This document shows positions 17,620 through 27,133 of a DNA stretch of 64,000 nucleotides, piece after piece. The notes under the pieces were generated by a model. It saw nothing but the letters and a program-made list of their open reading frames with translations. It was not told the DNA's origin and searched no databases. Source of the DNA: Nocardioides sp. zg-1308 (GTDB taxonomy: Bacteria > Actinomycetota > Actinomycetes > Propionibacteriales > Nocardioidaceae); the NCBI RefSeq assembly GCF_013155375.1, contig NZ_JABJQY010000002.1:1736001-1800000 (forward strand), in the 5' to 3' direction. Position 1 is the stretch's first letter. Every line of letters begins with the position of its first letter. Both the position numbers and the translations under genes were made by a program.

Positions 17620-19050
17620 TCATGGCCGCTCGGGTGGAGCCGGCTCGTGGTCGGACGAGTCGGGACCGGGGATGCGGGTGGTGCCGGTGTGGTCGCGTCG
17701 GTAGCAGTGGCCGTGCGGGCTGGTCCACTCGTAGACACCGGGTCCGGTCACCTCGTAGCGCCAGCCGGTGTGGGTCTTGAGTCGGTGGTGCCAGCGGCAC
17801 TCCGGTGCGAGGTTCGAGGACACTGTCGGCCCCGGCTGGGGACGGCCTCCAGCGTCGGCGTCGTGGTCGTAGGGAACGACGTGGTCGATGTCGCAGGCTC
17901 GGGCGGGTCGGGTGCACCACGGGAACACACACGTGCGGGCGCGCAGGATCACCTGCTCGCGGATCCGGTCGGGAATGTCGTAGCCGGGTGCGGTGAGCTC
18001 CGCGTTCAGGTCGATGACCGGCTTGACGGTCACCTTGGTCCGGGAGTCGCCGCACCAGTCCTGCACCTGCTCGAGGAGGACGAGCCGCTGGCCCTCCTCG
18101 AGGCGGCCGGTGGGTCCGAAGACGGTGTCGAGCCGGTCGTGCCCGTCGAGGCTGGCGTCGAAGTGGGCGTGCACCACTACCTCCCGGGCGATGGGCAGGC
18201 CGTCCTCGCTCCGGGCGGCGGTCGAGCCTTGGGTGTGGAGGTCGAGGGCGGTCTGGGTGCGGGCGAGGTCGCCGAGCGCTTGCGAGCGGCGGGCGTCGAG
18301 CGGAGCGTGTGAGCCGAGGGCCTTCAGCGTCTCGGCGCCGTGGGCAAGAGCCCGGTCCAGGTCGAGGGCGTCGGCGATGTCGAGCTCGGCCTCGAACCGC
18401 ATGGTCCCGGCGTAGTGCACGTCCTGGTCGTGCAACGTGGCGTGCCGCGGGTCGACCGACAGGTAGCCGTCCTCCGGATCCTTCGTGGGGTCGTGGGCGT
18501 CGAGGTGGTGGCGCTTGATGGTCTCCGCGACAAGGCGGTCGAGCTGCGCGGGACTGACCCGGCCGGCGACGGCGGCGACCTGGGTGTCGACCCACCGCGC
18601 AGCCTCGACTGTGAGGGACGGGGTGGCGTGGATGGTGGCTTCGGCGACCGTGCGGGCCCGCCACGCCGGCACCTGCCCGGCCTGGACCTGAGCCCACAGC
18701 CGCGGCAGGCGGTGCCGCAGCTCGAGGGCGTGCCCGACGAGCCGCTTCGCCGACGTCGAAGACATCCCGAGGACGGTGCCGAGCTCGGCGATGCAGAACT
18801 CCGCCACCGCCGGACAGCCCTCGCCGGCGATCGGCTCCTCGTGCTCGAGGCCGTAGCAGCCACCGTCGCTGAAGGTCGCGGCGGTGTGGATCGACTCCGG
18901 CGGGTGGAGGTCGGCCCACCGCGCGGCGAGGTCGAGCTGCCGCGCGGCCGCGGCGTCTTCGTCACTGCGAGCGGAGCGGATCGAGGCAAGCAGCGCCGAG
19001 GCGGAGAGGTCCTCGACCTCCGCCTTCGGCCCTGCCAGCGTCTCGATCAT
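17620..19050 (-). CDS. DUF222 / HNH endonuclease domain protein (13E12 type)
   Basis: A 476-residue member of the actinobacterial 13E12-repeat family. The first 330 or so residues are the DUF222 region (LGTVLGMSSTSAKRLVGHA, PAWRARTVAEATIHA, VSPAQLDRLV). The C-terminus has an HNH nuclease core: CVFPWCTRPARACDIDHVVP followed by NLAPECRWHHRLKTH, with the paired cysteines, DH and H ligands. The ATG at 19050 is preceded by TAGAAT seven bases upstream, supporting a leaderless start. Such genes are multicopy in mycobacteria and Nocardioides and often lie near repeats, as here. The biological role is unknown. Confidence 0.9.
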   Translation of the reverse strand: MIETLAGPKAEVEDLSASALLASIRSARSDEDAAAARQLDLAARWADLHPPESIHTAATFSDGGCYGLEHEEPIAGEGCPAVAEFCIAELGTVLGMSSTSAKRLVGHALELRHRLPRLWAQVQAGQVPAWRARTVAEATIHATPSLTVEAARWVDTQVAAVAGRVSPAQLDRLVAETIKRHHLDAHDPTKDPEDGYLSVDPRHATLHDQDVHYAGTMRFEAELDIADALDLDRALAHGAETLKALGSHAPLDARRSQALGDLARTQTALDLHTQGSTAARSEDGLPIAREVVVHAHFDASLDGHDRLDTVFGPTGRLEEGQRLVLLEQVQDWCGDSRTKVTVKPVIDLNAELTAPGYDIPDRIREQVILRARTCVFPWCTRPARACDIDHVVPYDHDADAGGRPQPGPTVSSNLAPECRWHHRLKTHTGWRYEVTGPGVYEWTSPHGHCYRRDHTGTTRIPGPDSSDHEPAPPERP

Positions 19051-19057
19051 GCGTTCG

Positions 19058-19063
19058 ATTCTA
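19058..19063 (-). promoter_or_regulatory. -10 element, leaderless start of HNH gene
   Basis: TAGAAT on the minus strand, seven bases before the ATG at 19050. This spacing puts the transcription start at or next to the start codon. Confidence 0.5.
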
Positions 19064-19110
19064 CGGCAGACCACCGACAACGGACTGTGCTTGAGAAGTT
19101 CTGTTGCAGA

Positions 19111-19479
19111 GGTCTCGATACGCCTCGCTCGTCCCTCGCTCGGCTACTCGACCACCGAGGGAGAAAAGGTCTCGATACGCCTCGTCCCTCGACTACCCGA
19201 CCAGCGAGGGGGGTCTCGATACGCCTCGCTCGTCCCTCGCTCCGCTACTCGACCACCGAGGCAGCCGGGTCTCGATACGCCTCGTTCCCGGCTACTCGAT
19301 CAGCGAGGCAGCCCGGGTCTGGATACGCGTCGATCGTGCCTCAGCTCGGCTGCTTGACCCCGACGGGAGGGGTCTCGATACGCCTCGTTCCTCGGCTACT
19401 CGACCAGCGAAGGAGACGAGCGACCAGCGAAGGAGACGAGCGACCACCGAAGAAGACGAGCGACCAACGACCACCGAGG
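19111..19479. repeat. Cluster of GGTCTCGATACG palindromic repeats with 20-base tandem tail
   Basis: Six copies of a 40-55 base unit that begins GGTCTCGATACGCCTCG and ends near CTACTCGACCA(C/G)CGAGG start at 19111, 19168, 19212, 19268, 19316 (degenerate) and 19371. Unit ends are roughly complementary, so each is an imperfect palindrome. After the last, a 20-base unit CGACCAGCGAAGGAGACGAG is repeated at 19401, 19421 and, with changes, 19441. Similar elements are scattered in Nocardioides-type genomes from my recollection. The cluster fills most of the 440-base gap between the HNH gene and rarD; no gene is seen inside it. Confidence 0.85.
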
Positions 19480-19490
19480 CCCCACAGCCC

Positions 19491-20399
19491 TCAGGCAGCG
19501 CTCGCGTGCGCCACCAGGCGCAGCTGTCGGCGCCGGTGGTTCACCATCTCGATGGTGAACACCGCGAGGGCCACCCAGACCAGGCCGAAGCCGATCCACC
19601 GGCTGGCGGGCATCGCCTCGTCGAAGACCAGGATGCCGAGGGCGAACTGGATGGTCGGCGCGAGGTACTGCAGCAGCCCCAGCGACACCATCGACACCCG
19701 GATGGCGGCGGCGCCGAAGAGCATGAGGGGGATGGCGGTGATGATCCCGGTCGTGGTGAACAGCAGCGCGTGCCCGGTGCCGTGCGAGGCGAAGTTGGAC
19801 TCGCCCGTCGACATCAGCCACGCGATGTACGCCGCCGCGACCGGCGCCAGCACGAGGGTCTCCAGGGTGATGCTCTCCACCGCGTCGACGGCCGCCTGCT
19901 TCTTGGCGAGGCCGTAGGTGCCGAAGCTGAAGGCGAGGACGAGCGCGACCCACGGCGGTCGGCCGTAGTCGACCGCCAGCACGACCACCGCGACGAAGGC
20001 GATGCCCATGGCCACCCACTGCAGGCGTCGCAGCCGCTCGCCGAGGACGAGCACGCCCATGAGGACCGTGACGAGGGGGTTGATGAAGTAGCCCAGCGAC
20101 GTCTCCACGACCCGACCGTTGTTGACGCCCCAGATGTAGGCGCCCCAGTTGAACGAGATGACCACGGCGGCGCCGGTGAGGATGAGCACCTTGCGGCGGT
20201 CGCGCACCAGGGCGCGGAGCTGGCCGGCCCGGCGCCACAGCACGACGATGACGAGCATGGTCAGCAGCGACCACACGATGCGGTGGGCGAGGATCTCGAC
20301 AGCGCCGCCGGGCTCCAGCAGGGTCCAGTAGAGCGGGAAGGTGCCCCAGAGGATGTAGGCCAGCGCACCGAGGATCACGCCGCGACGGCTATCTGGCAC
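19491..20399 (-). CDS. rarD: RarD-like EamA family transporter
   Basis: A 302-residue membrane protein with ten hydrophobic segments in two EamA halves. Typical RarD text is present: LGALAYILWGTFPLYW at the N-terminus, AHRIVWSLL, SFNWGAYIWGVNNGRVVETSLGYFINPL, and YLAPTIQFALGILVF near the end. The family is annotated as chloramphenicol-sensitivity protein; true substrates are uncertain. The GTG at 20399 is preceded by TACACT with six bases between, a leaderless arrangement. Confidence 0.9.
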   Translation of the reverse strand: MPDSRRGVILGALAYILWGTFPLYWTLLEPGGAVEILAHRIVWSLLTMLVIVVLWRRAGQLRALVRDRRKVLILTGAAVVISFNWGAYIWGVNNGRVVETSLGYFINPLVTVLMGVLVLGERLRRLQWVAMGIAFVAVVVLAVDYGRPPWVALVLAFSFGTYGLAKKQAAVDAVESITLETLVLAPVAAAYIAWLMSTGESNFASHGTGHALLFTTTGIITAIPLMLFGAAAIRVSMVSLGLLQYLAPTIQFALGILVFDEAMPASRWIGFGLVWVALAVFTIEMVNHRRRQLRLVAHASAA

Positions 20400-20405
20400 T
20401 CGGGA

Positions 20406-20411
20406 AGTGTA
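20406..20411 (-). promoter_or_regulatory. -10 element, leaderless start of rarD
   Basis: TACACT on the minus strand, six bases before the GTG at 20399. Confidence 0.45.
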
Positions 20412-20499
20412 GGGGCGGCCGGTCGCCTACGATGGTGGGGCCCCGGGGGCGGGACCCCGGTCGCACCAGTTCCAGTCGTCTCTCGAGGGGGAGTTACAC

Positions 20500-20910
20500 A
20501 TGCGGACCTTCCGCGCAGTCCTGGCGGCCTTCGTGGCCGCCCTGCTCGTCTCCAGCGCGCTCGCCACGGGAGCGAGCGCCGGCTCTCTGCCCAAGCGGAT
20601 CATCGACGAGGTGCCGCCGGGCGACAAGCAGGTCTCCTACAACGCCTTCAAGCTCAAGGGCACCGTGAGCGAGCCCCAGGCCGACGGCACCCTGCTGCCC
20701 TACGCCGAGCAGAAGGTGAAGATCCTCAAGAAGGCCTGCGGCTCCTGCAAGTGGAAGACCGTCAAGAAGGTGAAGACCGACGAGCGCGGCGTCTTCAAGA
20801 CCCGCATCTACGCCCCCTCGAAGGGCCGCTGGAAGTGGCGCTCGAAGGTCGACAACTCCAACGGCTACGGCAACACCAAGGGCAAGGTCTGGACGCTCTA
20901 CTTCCGCTGA
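20500..20910 (+). CDS. Small secreted basic protein, unknown function
   Basis: A 136-residue protein with a clear signal peptide (RAVLAAFVAALLVSSAL, cleavage probably after ASA near residue 27). The mature part is lysine-rich with one CGSC pair (about residues 80-83) that could form a disulfide, and a repetitive pattern of WKW, KVKT and GKVWTLYFR strands that suggests a beta-sandwich of the bacterial Ig or carboxypeptidase-regulatory type; this is a guess. GGGGGAG lies ten bases before the ATG. A TACGAT hexamer at 20428-20433 could be the -10. Confidence 0.75.
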   Translation: MRTFRAVLAAFVAALLVSSALATGASAGSLPKRIIDEVPPGDKQVSYNAFKLKGTVSEPQADGTLLPYAEQKVKILKKACGSCKWKTVKKVKTDERGVFKTRIYAPSKGRWKWRSKVDNSNGYGNTKGKVWTLYFR

Positions 20911-20930
20911 GCCCCGCCCGGACGGTCCCC

Positions 20931-20946
20931 GACCCCGACCGGGGTC
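20931..20946. terminator. Short hairpin between convergent genes
   Basis: GACCCC (20931-20936) pairs with GGGGTC (20941-20946) across a GACC loop, between the secreted-protein gene and korB stops. The stem is only six bases, so this is tentative. Confidence 0.3.
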
Positions 20947-22063
20947 AGAGGATCGTCCAGGTGTCCCCGCCGCCGATCAGCGCCGCCAGCTTGGCGGAGC
21001 GGTCGGCGGCGGCGCCGTCTCCGGACTCGTGGGTCGCGCTGGCGACCTGCTCGCGGGCGGCGTCGTCGTACGTCGGTCGCTCGACCTGGCGGAAGATGCC
21101 GATCGGCGAGGTGTTGAGGTAGCCCGAGTCGGTCAGGCGGGAGATGGCGAAGGCCAGCGTGGGGTCGGAGCTGTGGGCGTCGTGCACCACGACGTCGGCC
21201 GCGGCCACGTCGGCGGTCGCGACGACCTTCACGCCGCCCGTCGCCTCGTCGCGGACCAGCGCCTTGCTGCCGCGTCCGTCGTCGAGCGCGGCGCCGAAGG
21301 TCACGGGCTCGCCGTGCACCAGCGGGATGATCGCGTCGGCCTTGGTCTCGGGGGACTTGATGGCGTCGAACGCGCCGTCGTTGAAGATCGGGCAGTTCTG
21401 GTAGATCTCGACCAGCGAGGTGCCGCGGTGGGCGGCGGCCGCGGCGAGCACCGAGGTGAGGTGCTTGCGGTCGGAGTCGATGGTGCGGGCCACGAACGTC
21501 GCCTCGGCGCCCAGGGCGAGCGACACCGGGTTGAAGGGGTGGTCCAGCGAGCCCATCGGCGTCGACTTGGTGACCTTGCCGGTCTCCGAGGTGGGGGAGT
21601 ACTGACCCTTGGTGAGGCCGTAGATCCGGTTGTTGAAGAGCAGGATCGTCATGTTGACGTTGCGGCGCAGCGTGTGGATCAGGTGGTTGCCGCCGATCGA
21701 CAGCGCGTCCCCGTCGCCGGTGACGACCCACACCGACAGGTCCTCGCGAGCCGTGGCGATGCCCGTGGCGATCGTCGGCGCGCGGCCGTGGATCGAGTGC
21801 ATGCCGTAGGTGTCGAGGTAGTAGGGGAAGCGCGACGAGCAGCCGATGCCGGAGACGAAGACGATGTTCTCGCGGCGCAGGCCGAGGTCGGGCAGGAAGG
21901 ACTGCACGGCCTTGAGCACGGCGTAGTCGCCGCAGCCCGGGCACCAGCGGACCTCCTGGTCGGAGGTGAAGTCCTTGCCCGTCTGGGGCTGGTCGGTGGT
22001 CGGGACCGCCTCGATGCCGGAGCGGAAGGCGGGGATGCCCAGGTCGGTCAGGGGCTCAGTCAT
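20945..22063 (-). CDS. korB: 2-oxoacid:ferredoxin oxidoreductase beta subunit
   Basis: Thiamine-diphosphate subunit that, with KorA, oxidatively decarboxylates 2-oxoglutarate (or a related 2-oxoacid) and reduces ferredoxin. Length 372 residues. It contains WCPGCGDYAVL (cluster and TPP loop), GIGCSSRFPYY, and the TPP/Mg motif GDGDALSIGGNH followed by NNRIYG. The ATG at 22063 overlaps the end of korA by eight bases, so the pair is coupled. No ferredoxin gene is adjacent. Confidence 0.95.
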   Translation of the reverse strand: MTEPLTDLGIPAFRSGIEAVPTTDQPQTGKDFTSDQEVRWCPGCGDYAVLKAVQSFLPDLGLRRENIVFVSGIGCSSRFPYYLDTYGMHSIHGRAPTIATGIATAREDLSVWVVTGDGDALSIGGNHLIHTLRRNVNMTILLFNNRIYGLTKGQYSPTSETGKVTKSTPMGSLDHPFNPVSLALGAEATFVARTIDSDRKHLTSVLAAAAAHRGTSLVEIYQNCPIFNDGAFDAIKSPETKADAIIPLVHGEPVTFGAALDDGRGSKALVRDEATGGVKVVATADVAAADVVVHDAHSSDPTLAFAISRLTDSGYLNTSPIGIFRQVERPTYDDAAREQVASATHESGDGAAADRSAKLAALIGGGDTWTIL

Positions 22064-23990
22064 CGTTGCTCTCCTGGTCGGTGGTGGGGGTGAGGTCCAC
22101 GTCGATCCCCTCGGCCTCGGCCACCAGTCCGCCGATCACGTCGGCGAGGACGGCTGCCTTGAGCGGGAGACCGCGGACCTCGTTGTAGCCGACCACGTCG
22201 ACGAGGTACTTCGCGCGCAGCAGCATCGAGAGCTGGCCGAGGTTCATCTCGGGCACCAGCACCTTGTCGTAGCGACGCAGCACCTCGCCCAGGTCGTGGG
22301 GGAAGGGGTTGAGGTGGCGCAGGTGGGCCTGCGCGACGCGGTAGCCGGCGCGGCGGACACGGCGTACGCCGGCGCCGATGGGGCCGTAGGTCGAGCCCCA
22401 GCCGAGGACGAGCACCTTGGCGCCGCGGCCGTCCTCGGCGCCCGGGTCGTCGACCACGAGCGGCTGGAGCGAGTCGGCGATGCGGTCGACCTTGGCCTGG
22501 CGGGTGCGGACCATGAAGTCGTGGTTGGCCGGGTCGTAGGAGATGTTGCCGTGGCCGTCACCCTTCTCCAGCCCGCCGATGCGGTGCTCGAGCCCGGGCG
22601 TGCCGGGGATCGCCCACGGGCGGGCCAGGGTGGCCTCGTCGCGGAGGTAGGGCCAGAACTCCGCGTCGTCGCCGTCGCCGTAGTTGGTGGCGGTCGCGAA
22701 GTCGGGGTCGATGGTCGGCAGCTCGTCGAGGGAGGGGATGCGCCACGGCTCGGAGCCGTTGGCGAGGTAGCCGTCGGAGAGCAGCATCACCGGTGTGCGG
22801 TAGGTGACGGCGATGCGCACGGCCTCGATCGCGGCGTCGAAGCAGTCGCCGGGGGACTGCGGCGCGACGATCGGCACCGGGGCCTCGCCGTTGCGGCCGA
22901 ACATCGCCTGCAGGAGGTCGGCCTGCTCGGTCTTGGTCGGCAGCCCGGTGGAGGGTCCGCCGCGCTGCACGTCGATGACGACGAGGGGCAGCTCGGTCAT
23001 CACGGCCAGGCCGATGGCCTCGGACTTGAGGGCCACGCCGGGCCCGGAGGTGGTGGTCACGCCGAGCTGGCCGACGAAGGAGGCGCCGATGGCTGCGCCG
23101 ACGCCGGCGATCTCGTCCTCGGCCTGGAACGTCGTCACGCCGAAGCCCTTGTGCTTGCTGAGCTCGTGGAGGATGTCGGAGGCCGGGGTGATGGGGTACG
23201 ACCCCAGGAAGACCGACAGGCCCGACTGCACACCCGCGGCGACGAGGCCGTAGGACAGGGCGAGGTTGCCCGTGATGTTGCGATAGTTGCCGGGCGCCAT
23301 CTTGGCGGGCTTGATCTCGTAGCGGACCACGAACGCCTCGGTGGTCTCGCCGAAGTTCCAGCCGGCCTTGAACGCCGCGAGGTTGGCGTCGCGGATGTCG
23401 GGCACCTTGGCGAAGCGCTTGGTGAGGAACGCGTCGGTCGTCTCGGTCGGGCGGCCGTACATCCACGACAGCAGGCCCAGCGCGAACATGTTCTTGGCGC
23501 GCGAGGCGTCCTTGCGCGACAGCCCGAACTCCTTGACCGCCTCGACCGTCATGCCGGTGAGGTCGACGGTGTGCACGGCGTACTCGGAGAGGCCGTCGCC
23601 GTCGAGCGGGTTCTCGGTGTAGCCCGCCTTCGTCAGGTTGCGGGCGGTGAAGTCGTGGGTGTCGACGATGATCGTCGCGCCCTTGGGCAGGTCGCCCAGG
23701 TTGGCCCGCAGCGCGGCCGGGTTCATCGCGACGAGCACGTCGGGGGCGTCGCCCGCGGTGAGGATGTCGTGGTCGGCGAGGTGGACCTGGAACGACGAGA
23801 CGCCCGGGAGCGTGCCCTGGGGTGCGCGGATCTCCGCCGGGAAGTTCGGGAGGGTGACCAGGTCGTTGCCGAAGGCGGCCGTCTCCTGCGTGAAACGGTC
23901 GCCGGTGAGCTGCATGCCGTCGCCGGAGTCACCGGCGAACCGGATGATGACGCGGTCGAGCTGCTTGACCTGCTTCTCGGGTGCTACCAC
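22056..23990 (-). CDS. korA: 2-oxoacid:ferredoxin oxidoreductase alpha (fused gamma-alpha) subunit
   Basis: Partner of KorB. The 644-residue product starts with the gamma domain (RVIIRFAGDSGDGMQLTGDRF, residues about 11-31) and continues into the pyrimidine-binding alpha domain (GSYPITPASDILHELSKH, FQAEDEIAGVGAAIGASF, TTTSGPGVALKSEA, DVQRGGPSTGLPTKTEQ). Mycobacterial KorA is about 650 residues, so length fits. I chose the GTG at 23990 because it opens just before the conserved domain and TATCGT lies eight bases upstream on the same strand; longer upstream frames look non-coding. In mycobacteria the oxygen-tolerant KorAB supports an alternative TCA route; the same here is inference. Confidence 0.93.
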   Translation of the reverse strand: MVAPEKQVKQLDRVIIRFAGDSGDGMQLTGDRFTQETAAFGNDLVTLPNFPAEIRAPQGTLPGVSSFQVHLADHDILTAGDAPDVLVAMNPAALRANLGDLPKGATIIVDTHDFTARNLTKAGYTENPLDGDGLSEYAVHTVDLTGMTVEAVKEFGLSRKDASRAKNMFALGLLSWMYGRPTETTDAFLTKRFAKVPDIRDANLAAFKAGWNFGETTEAFVVRYEIKPAKMAPGNYRNITGNLALSYGLVAAGVQSGLSVFLGSYPITPASDILHELSKHKGFGVTTFQAEDEIAGVGAAIGASFVGQLGVTTTSGPGVALKSEAIGLAVMTELPLVVIDVQRGGPSTGLPTKTEQADLLQAMFGRNGEAPVPIVAPQSPGDCFDAAIEAVRIAVTYRTPVMLLSDGYLANGSEPWRIPSLDELPTIDPDFATATNYGDGDDAEFWPYLRDEATLARPWAIPGTPGLEHRIGGLEKGDGHGNISYDPANHDFMVRTRQAKVDRIADSLQPLVVDDPGAEDGRGAKVLVLGWGSTYGPIGAGVRRVRRAGYRVAQAHLRHLNPFPHDLGEVLRRYDKVLVPEMNLGQLSMLLRAKYLVDVVGYNEVRGLPLKAAVLADVIGGLVAEAEGIDVDLTPTTDQESNDD

Positions 23991-23998
23991 AAGCGTCA

Positions 23999-24004
23999 AC
24001 GATA
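23999..24004 (-). promoter_or_regulatory. -10 element of korAB
   Basis: TATCGT on the minus strand, eight bases before the korA GTG, consistent with a leaderless or near-leaderless transcript. Confidence 0.4.
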
Positions 24005-24192
24005 GCCGCCGCCCGGTCACCGACCGACGCTCGGCTGCGTGGTGGGACGGCCTCCGAGCGGGGGGTGTGACAGGGGTCATGCGGCCGCCGCGGGACGCTG
24101 TCGCGTCGCGTCTTCCAGCATGTGAGACGGCCGCCGAAGCGATTCTCCGCGAGGCCCGGTGAGCGTGACACGCGCCACGACCTGCCCTTTTG

Positions 24193-24239
24193 TTAGTCCG
24201 CCGAACGAATCCGCCCGACGGATTGGTAAGGCCGACTAA
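24193..24239. promoter_or_regulatory. Pair of ROK-type operator-like sites upstream of chitinase
   Basis: Two 17-base sites of the form TTnGT-N7-ACnAA are seen: TTAGT...ACGAA at 24193-24209 and TTGGT...ACTAA at 24223-24239, centres 30 bases (three helical turns) apart. Together they also form a nested palindrome: GTTAGTCCGCC (24192) against GGCCGACTAAC (24230), with AATCCG/CGGATT inside. Sites of this shape are bound by ROK-family sugar repressors such as XylR; no ROK gene is in the window. Confidence 0.5.
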
Positions 24240-24247
24240 CGAACCCC

Positions 24248-24277
24248 TTGTGACCGATGTCACGCAGTCCCTACGGT
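24248..24277 (+). promoter_or_regulatory. Chitinase promoter overlapping a CRP-like site
   Basis: TGTGA-CCGATG-TCACG (24249-24264) matches the TGTGA-N6-TCACA CRP/GlxR consensus at nine of ten bases. It overlaps a possible -35 TTGTGA (24248-24253) that is 18 bases from TACGGT (24272-24277). A weaker TGTGA-N6-TCATG occurs at 24066-24081 nearer korA. Confidence 0.5.
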
Positions 24278-24321
24278 CGAGGCGACCGGGCGCACCGCGC
24301 CCCATCCACTCGGGAGGATCC

Positions 24322-25812
<1,491 letters not shown>

Positions 25813-25866
25813 TCGGGCACTGATCCAGCGCTGAACAGGATGTCGCCCCTGCGGGGCGGCACGCCC

Positions 25867-25896
25867 GGACCGGGAGCGGTCGACCGCTCCCGGTCC
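25867..25896 (+). terminator. Hairpin terminator after chitinase
   Basis: A perfect 13-base stem (25867-25879 with 25884-25896) and four-base TCGA loop lie 55 bases past the chitinase stop. There is no T-run. Confidence 0.65.
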
Positions 25897-25997
25897 GTGG
25901 CGTTCCGGGTGGCGTTCCCGGGTGGCGTTCCAGTGGCCTCCGCAGGGGCGCCCGAGGGCGTTCCCGGAGGTGCGCTCGGACGGCGACACGCTCGGGG

Positions 25998-26066
25998 TTC
26001 GGACCAATGTCATCGACATCCATAAAGTCATGTATCTTTCTCGACATTGCTCACCGATCGAGAAAG
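25998..26066 (+). promoter_or_regulatory. Promoter/operator/leader of the sulfate importer operon
   Basis: TTCGGA (25998-26003) and CATAAA (26021-26026), 17 bases apart, are a plausible promoter. Between them lies the palindrome ATGTC-ATC-GACAT (26007-26019). Downstream, CTTTCTCGA (26036-26044) pairs with TCGAGAAAG (26058-26066) in the leader. Both repeats could serve a sulfur-responsive regulator. The leader is too short for a SAM riboswitch. Confidence 0.4.
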
Positions 26067-26079
26067 TCGAGTACCCCCC

Positions 26080-27117
26080 ATGCAGATCCGTTCACGTGCC
26101 GCACTCGCGGCAGCTCTGGTCGGGGCCCTGGCCCTGTCCGCCTGCGCGCCGGGTGGTGCCAGCGGCAGCGATGACGACGCGGCCAACACCATCAGCATCG
26201 TCGGCTTCGCGGTCCCCGAGGCGGCCAACAAGAACATCGCCGCCGAGTTCACCAAGACCGACGAGGGCGAGGGCGTGCAGTTCCAGACCTCCTACGGTCC
26301 CTCCGGCGACCAGAGCCGCGCGGTCGCCGCCGGCCTCGAGGCCGACTACGTGCACTTCTCGGTCCCGACCGACGTCACCCGCCTCGTCGACGAGGGCCTC
26401 GTGGCCGACGACTGGGACGCCGGTGAGAACAAGGGCGTCGTCTCCCGCTCGGTCGTGGTGTTCGGTGTCCGCGACGGCAACCCCAAGAACATCAAGACCT
26501 GGGCCGACCTGGTCAAGCCCGGCGTCGAGATCGTCACGCCCAACCCCGCGTCCTCCGGCGCCGCGCGCTGGAACGCCCTCGCCGCCTACGGGCAGGTGAT
26601 CAGCGACGGTGGCACCGAGGAGGAGGCGACCGAGTACGTCGACAAGTTCTTCAAGAACGTCGTCTCGCTGCCCGGCAGCGGTCGTGACGCCACCACCGCC
26701 TTCCTCGGCGGCACCGGTGACGTGCTGATGGCCTACGAGAACGAGGCCATCCTCGCCGCCCAGAACGACGAGGCCTTCGAGTACGTCCTGCCCGAGACCT
26801 CCCTCCTCATCGAGAACGCCGGCGCCATCCTGGAGGACGCCTCCGAGCCGTCGCAGGCGTGGCTGGACTTCGTCCTCTCCGACGAGGGCCAGAAGCAGTT
26901 CGCGCTGACCGGCTTCCGCCCGATCCGCGACGACGTCGACTACGGCGGCACCGTCGAGGGTGCGACCGACCCGTCCAACCCGTTCCCCGAGGTCCCCACC
27001 CTGCTGACGGTGGACGAGGACTTCGGTGGCTGGGACGAGGTGTCGACGAAGTTCTTCGACGAGGAGAACGGGCTCATCTTCGAGGCCATCCTCAACGCCG
27101 GCCTCTCGCTCGAGTGA
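26080..27117 (+). CDS. Sulfate ABC transporter substrate-binding lipoprotein
   Basis: Captures sulfate (possibly thiosulfate) outside the membrane for the CysTWA importer. The 345-residue product has a lipoprotein signal with lipobox LSAC (Cys about residue 24). Typical sulfate-binding text follows: FAVPEAANKNIAAEF, TSYGPSGDQSRAVAAGLEADYVHFS and TPNPASSGAARWNALAAYG. The ATG at 26080 opens the signal peptide; an upstream in-frame TTG/ATG would only add untypical residues. It heads a four-gene operon with the permeases and ATPase. Confidence 0.93.
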   Translation: MQIRSRAALAAALVGALALSACAPGGASGSDDDAANTISIVGFAVPEAANKNIAAEFTKTDEGEGVQFQTSYGPSGDQSRAVAAGLEADYVHFSVPTDVTRLVDEGLVADDWDAGENKGVVSRSVVVFGVRDGNPKNIKTWADLVKPGVEIVTPNPASSGAARWNALAAYGQVISDGGTEEEATEYVDKFFKNVVSLPGSGRDATTAFLGGTGDVLMAYENEAILAAQNDEAFEYVLPETSLLIENAGAILEDASEPSQAWLDFVLSDEGQKQFALTGFRPIRDDVDYGGTVEGATDPSNPFPEVPTLLTVDEDFGGWDEVSTKFFDEENGLIFEAILNAGLSLE

Positions 27118-27133
27118 TCCGCCCCACCTCCAC

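Noticed and set aside
19111..19479. Insertion sequence or CRISPR
   Set aside because: No transposase frame or terminal repeats with target duplication; unit spacing is irregular and contains no unique spacers.
26020..26079. SAM or other riboswitch before the sulfate importer
   Set aside because: The leader is only about 50 bases and has just one simple hairpin.
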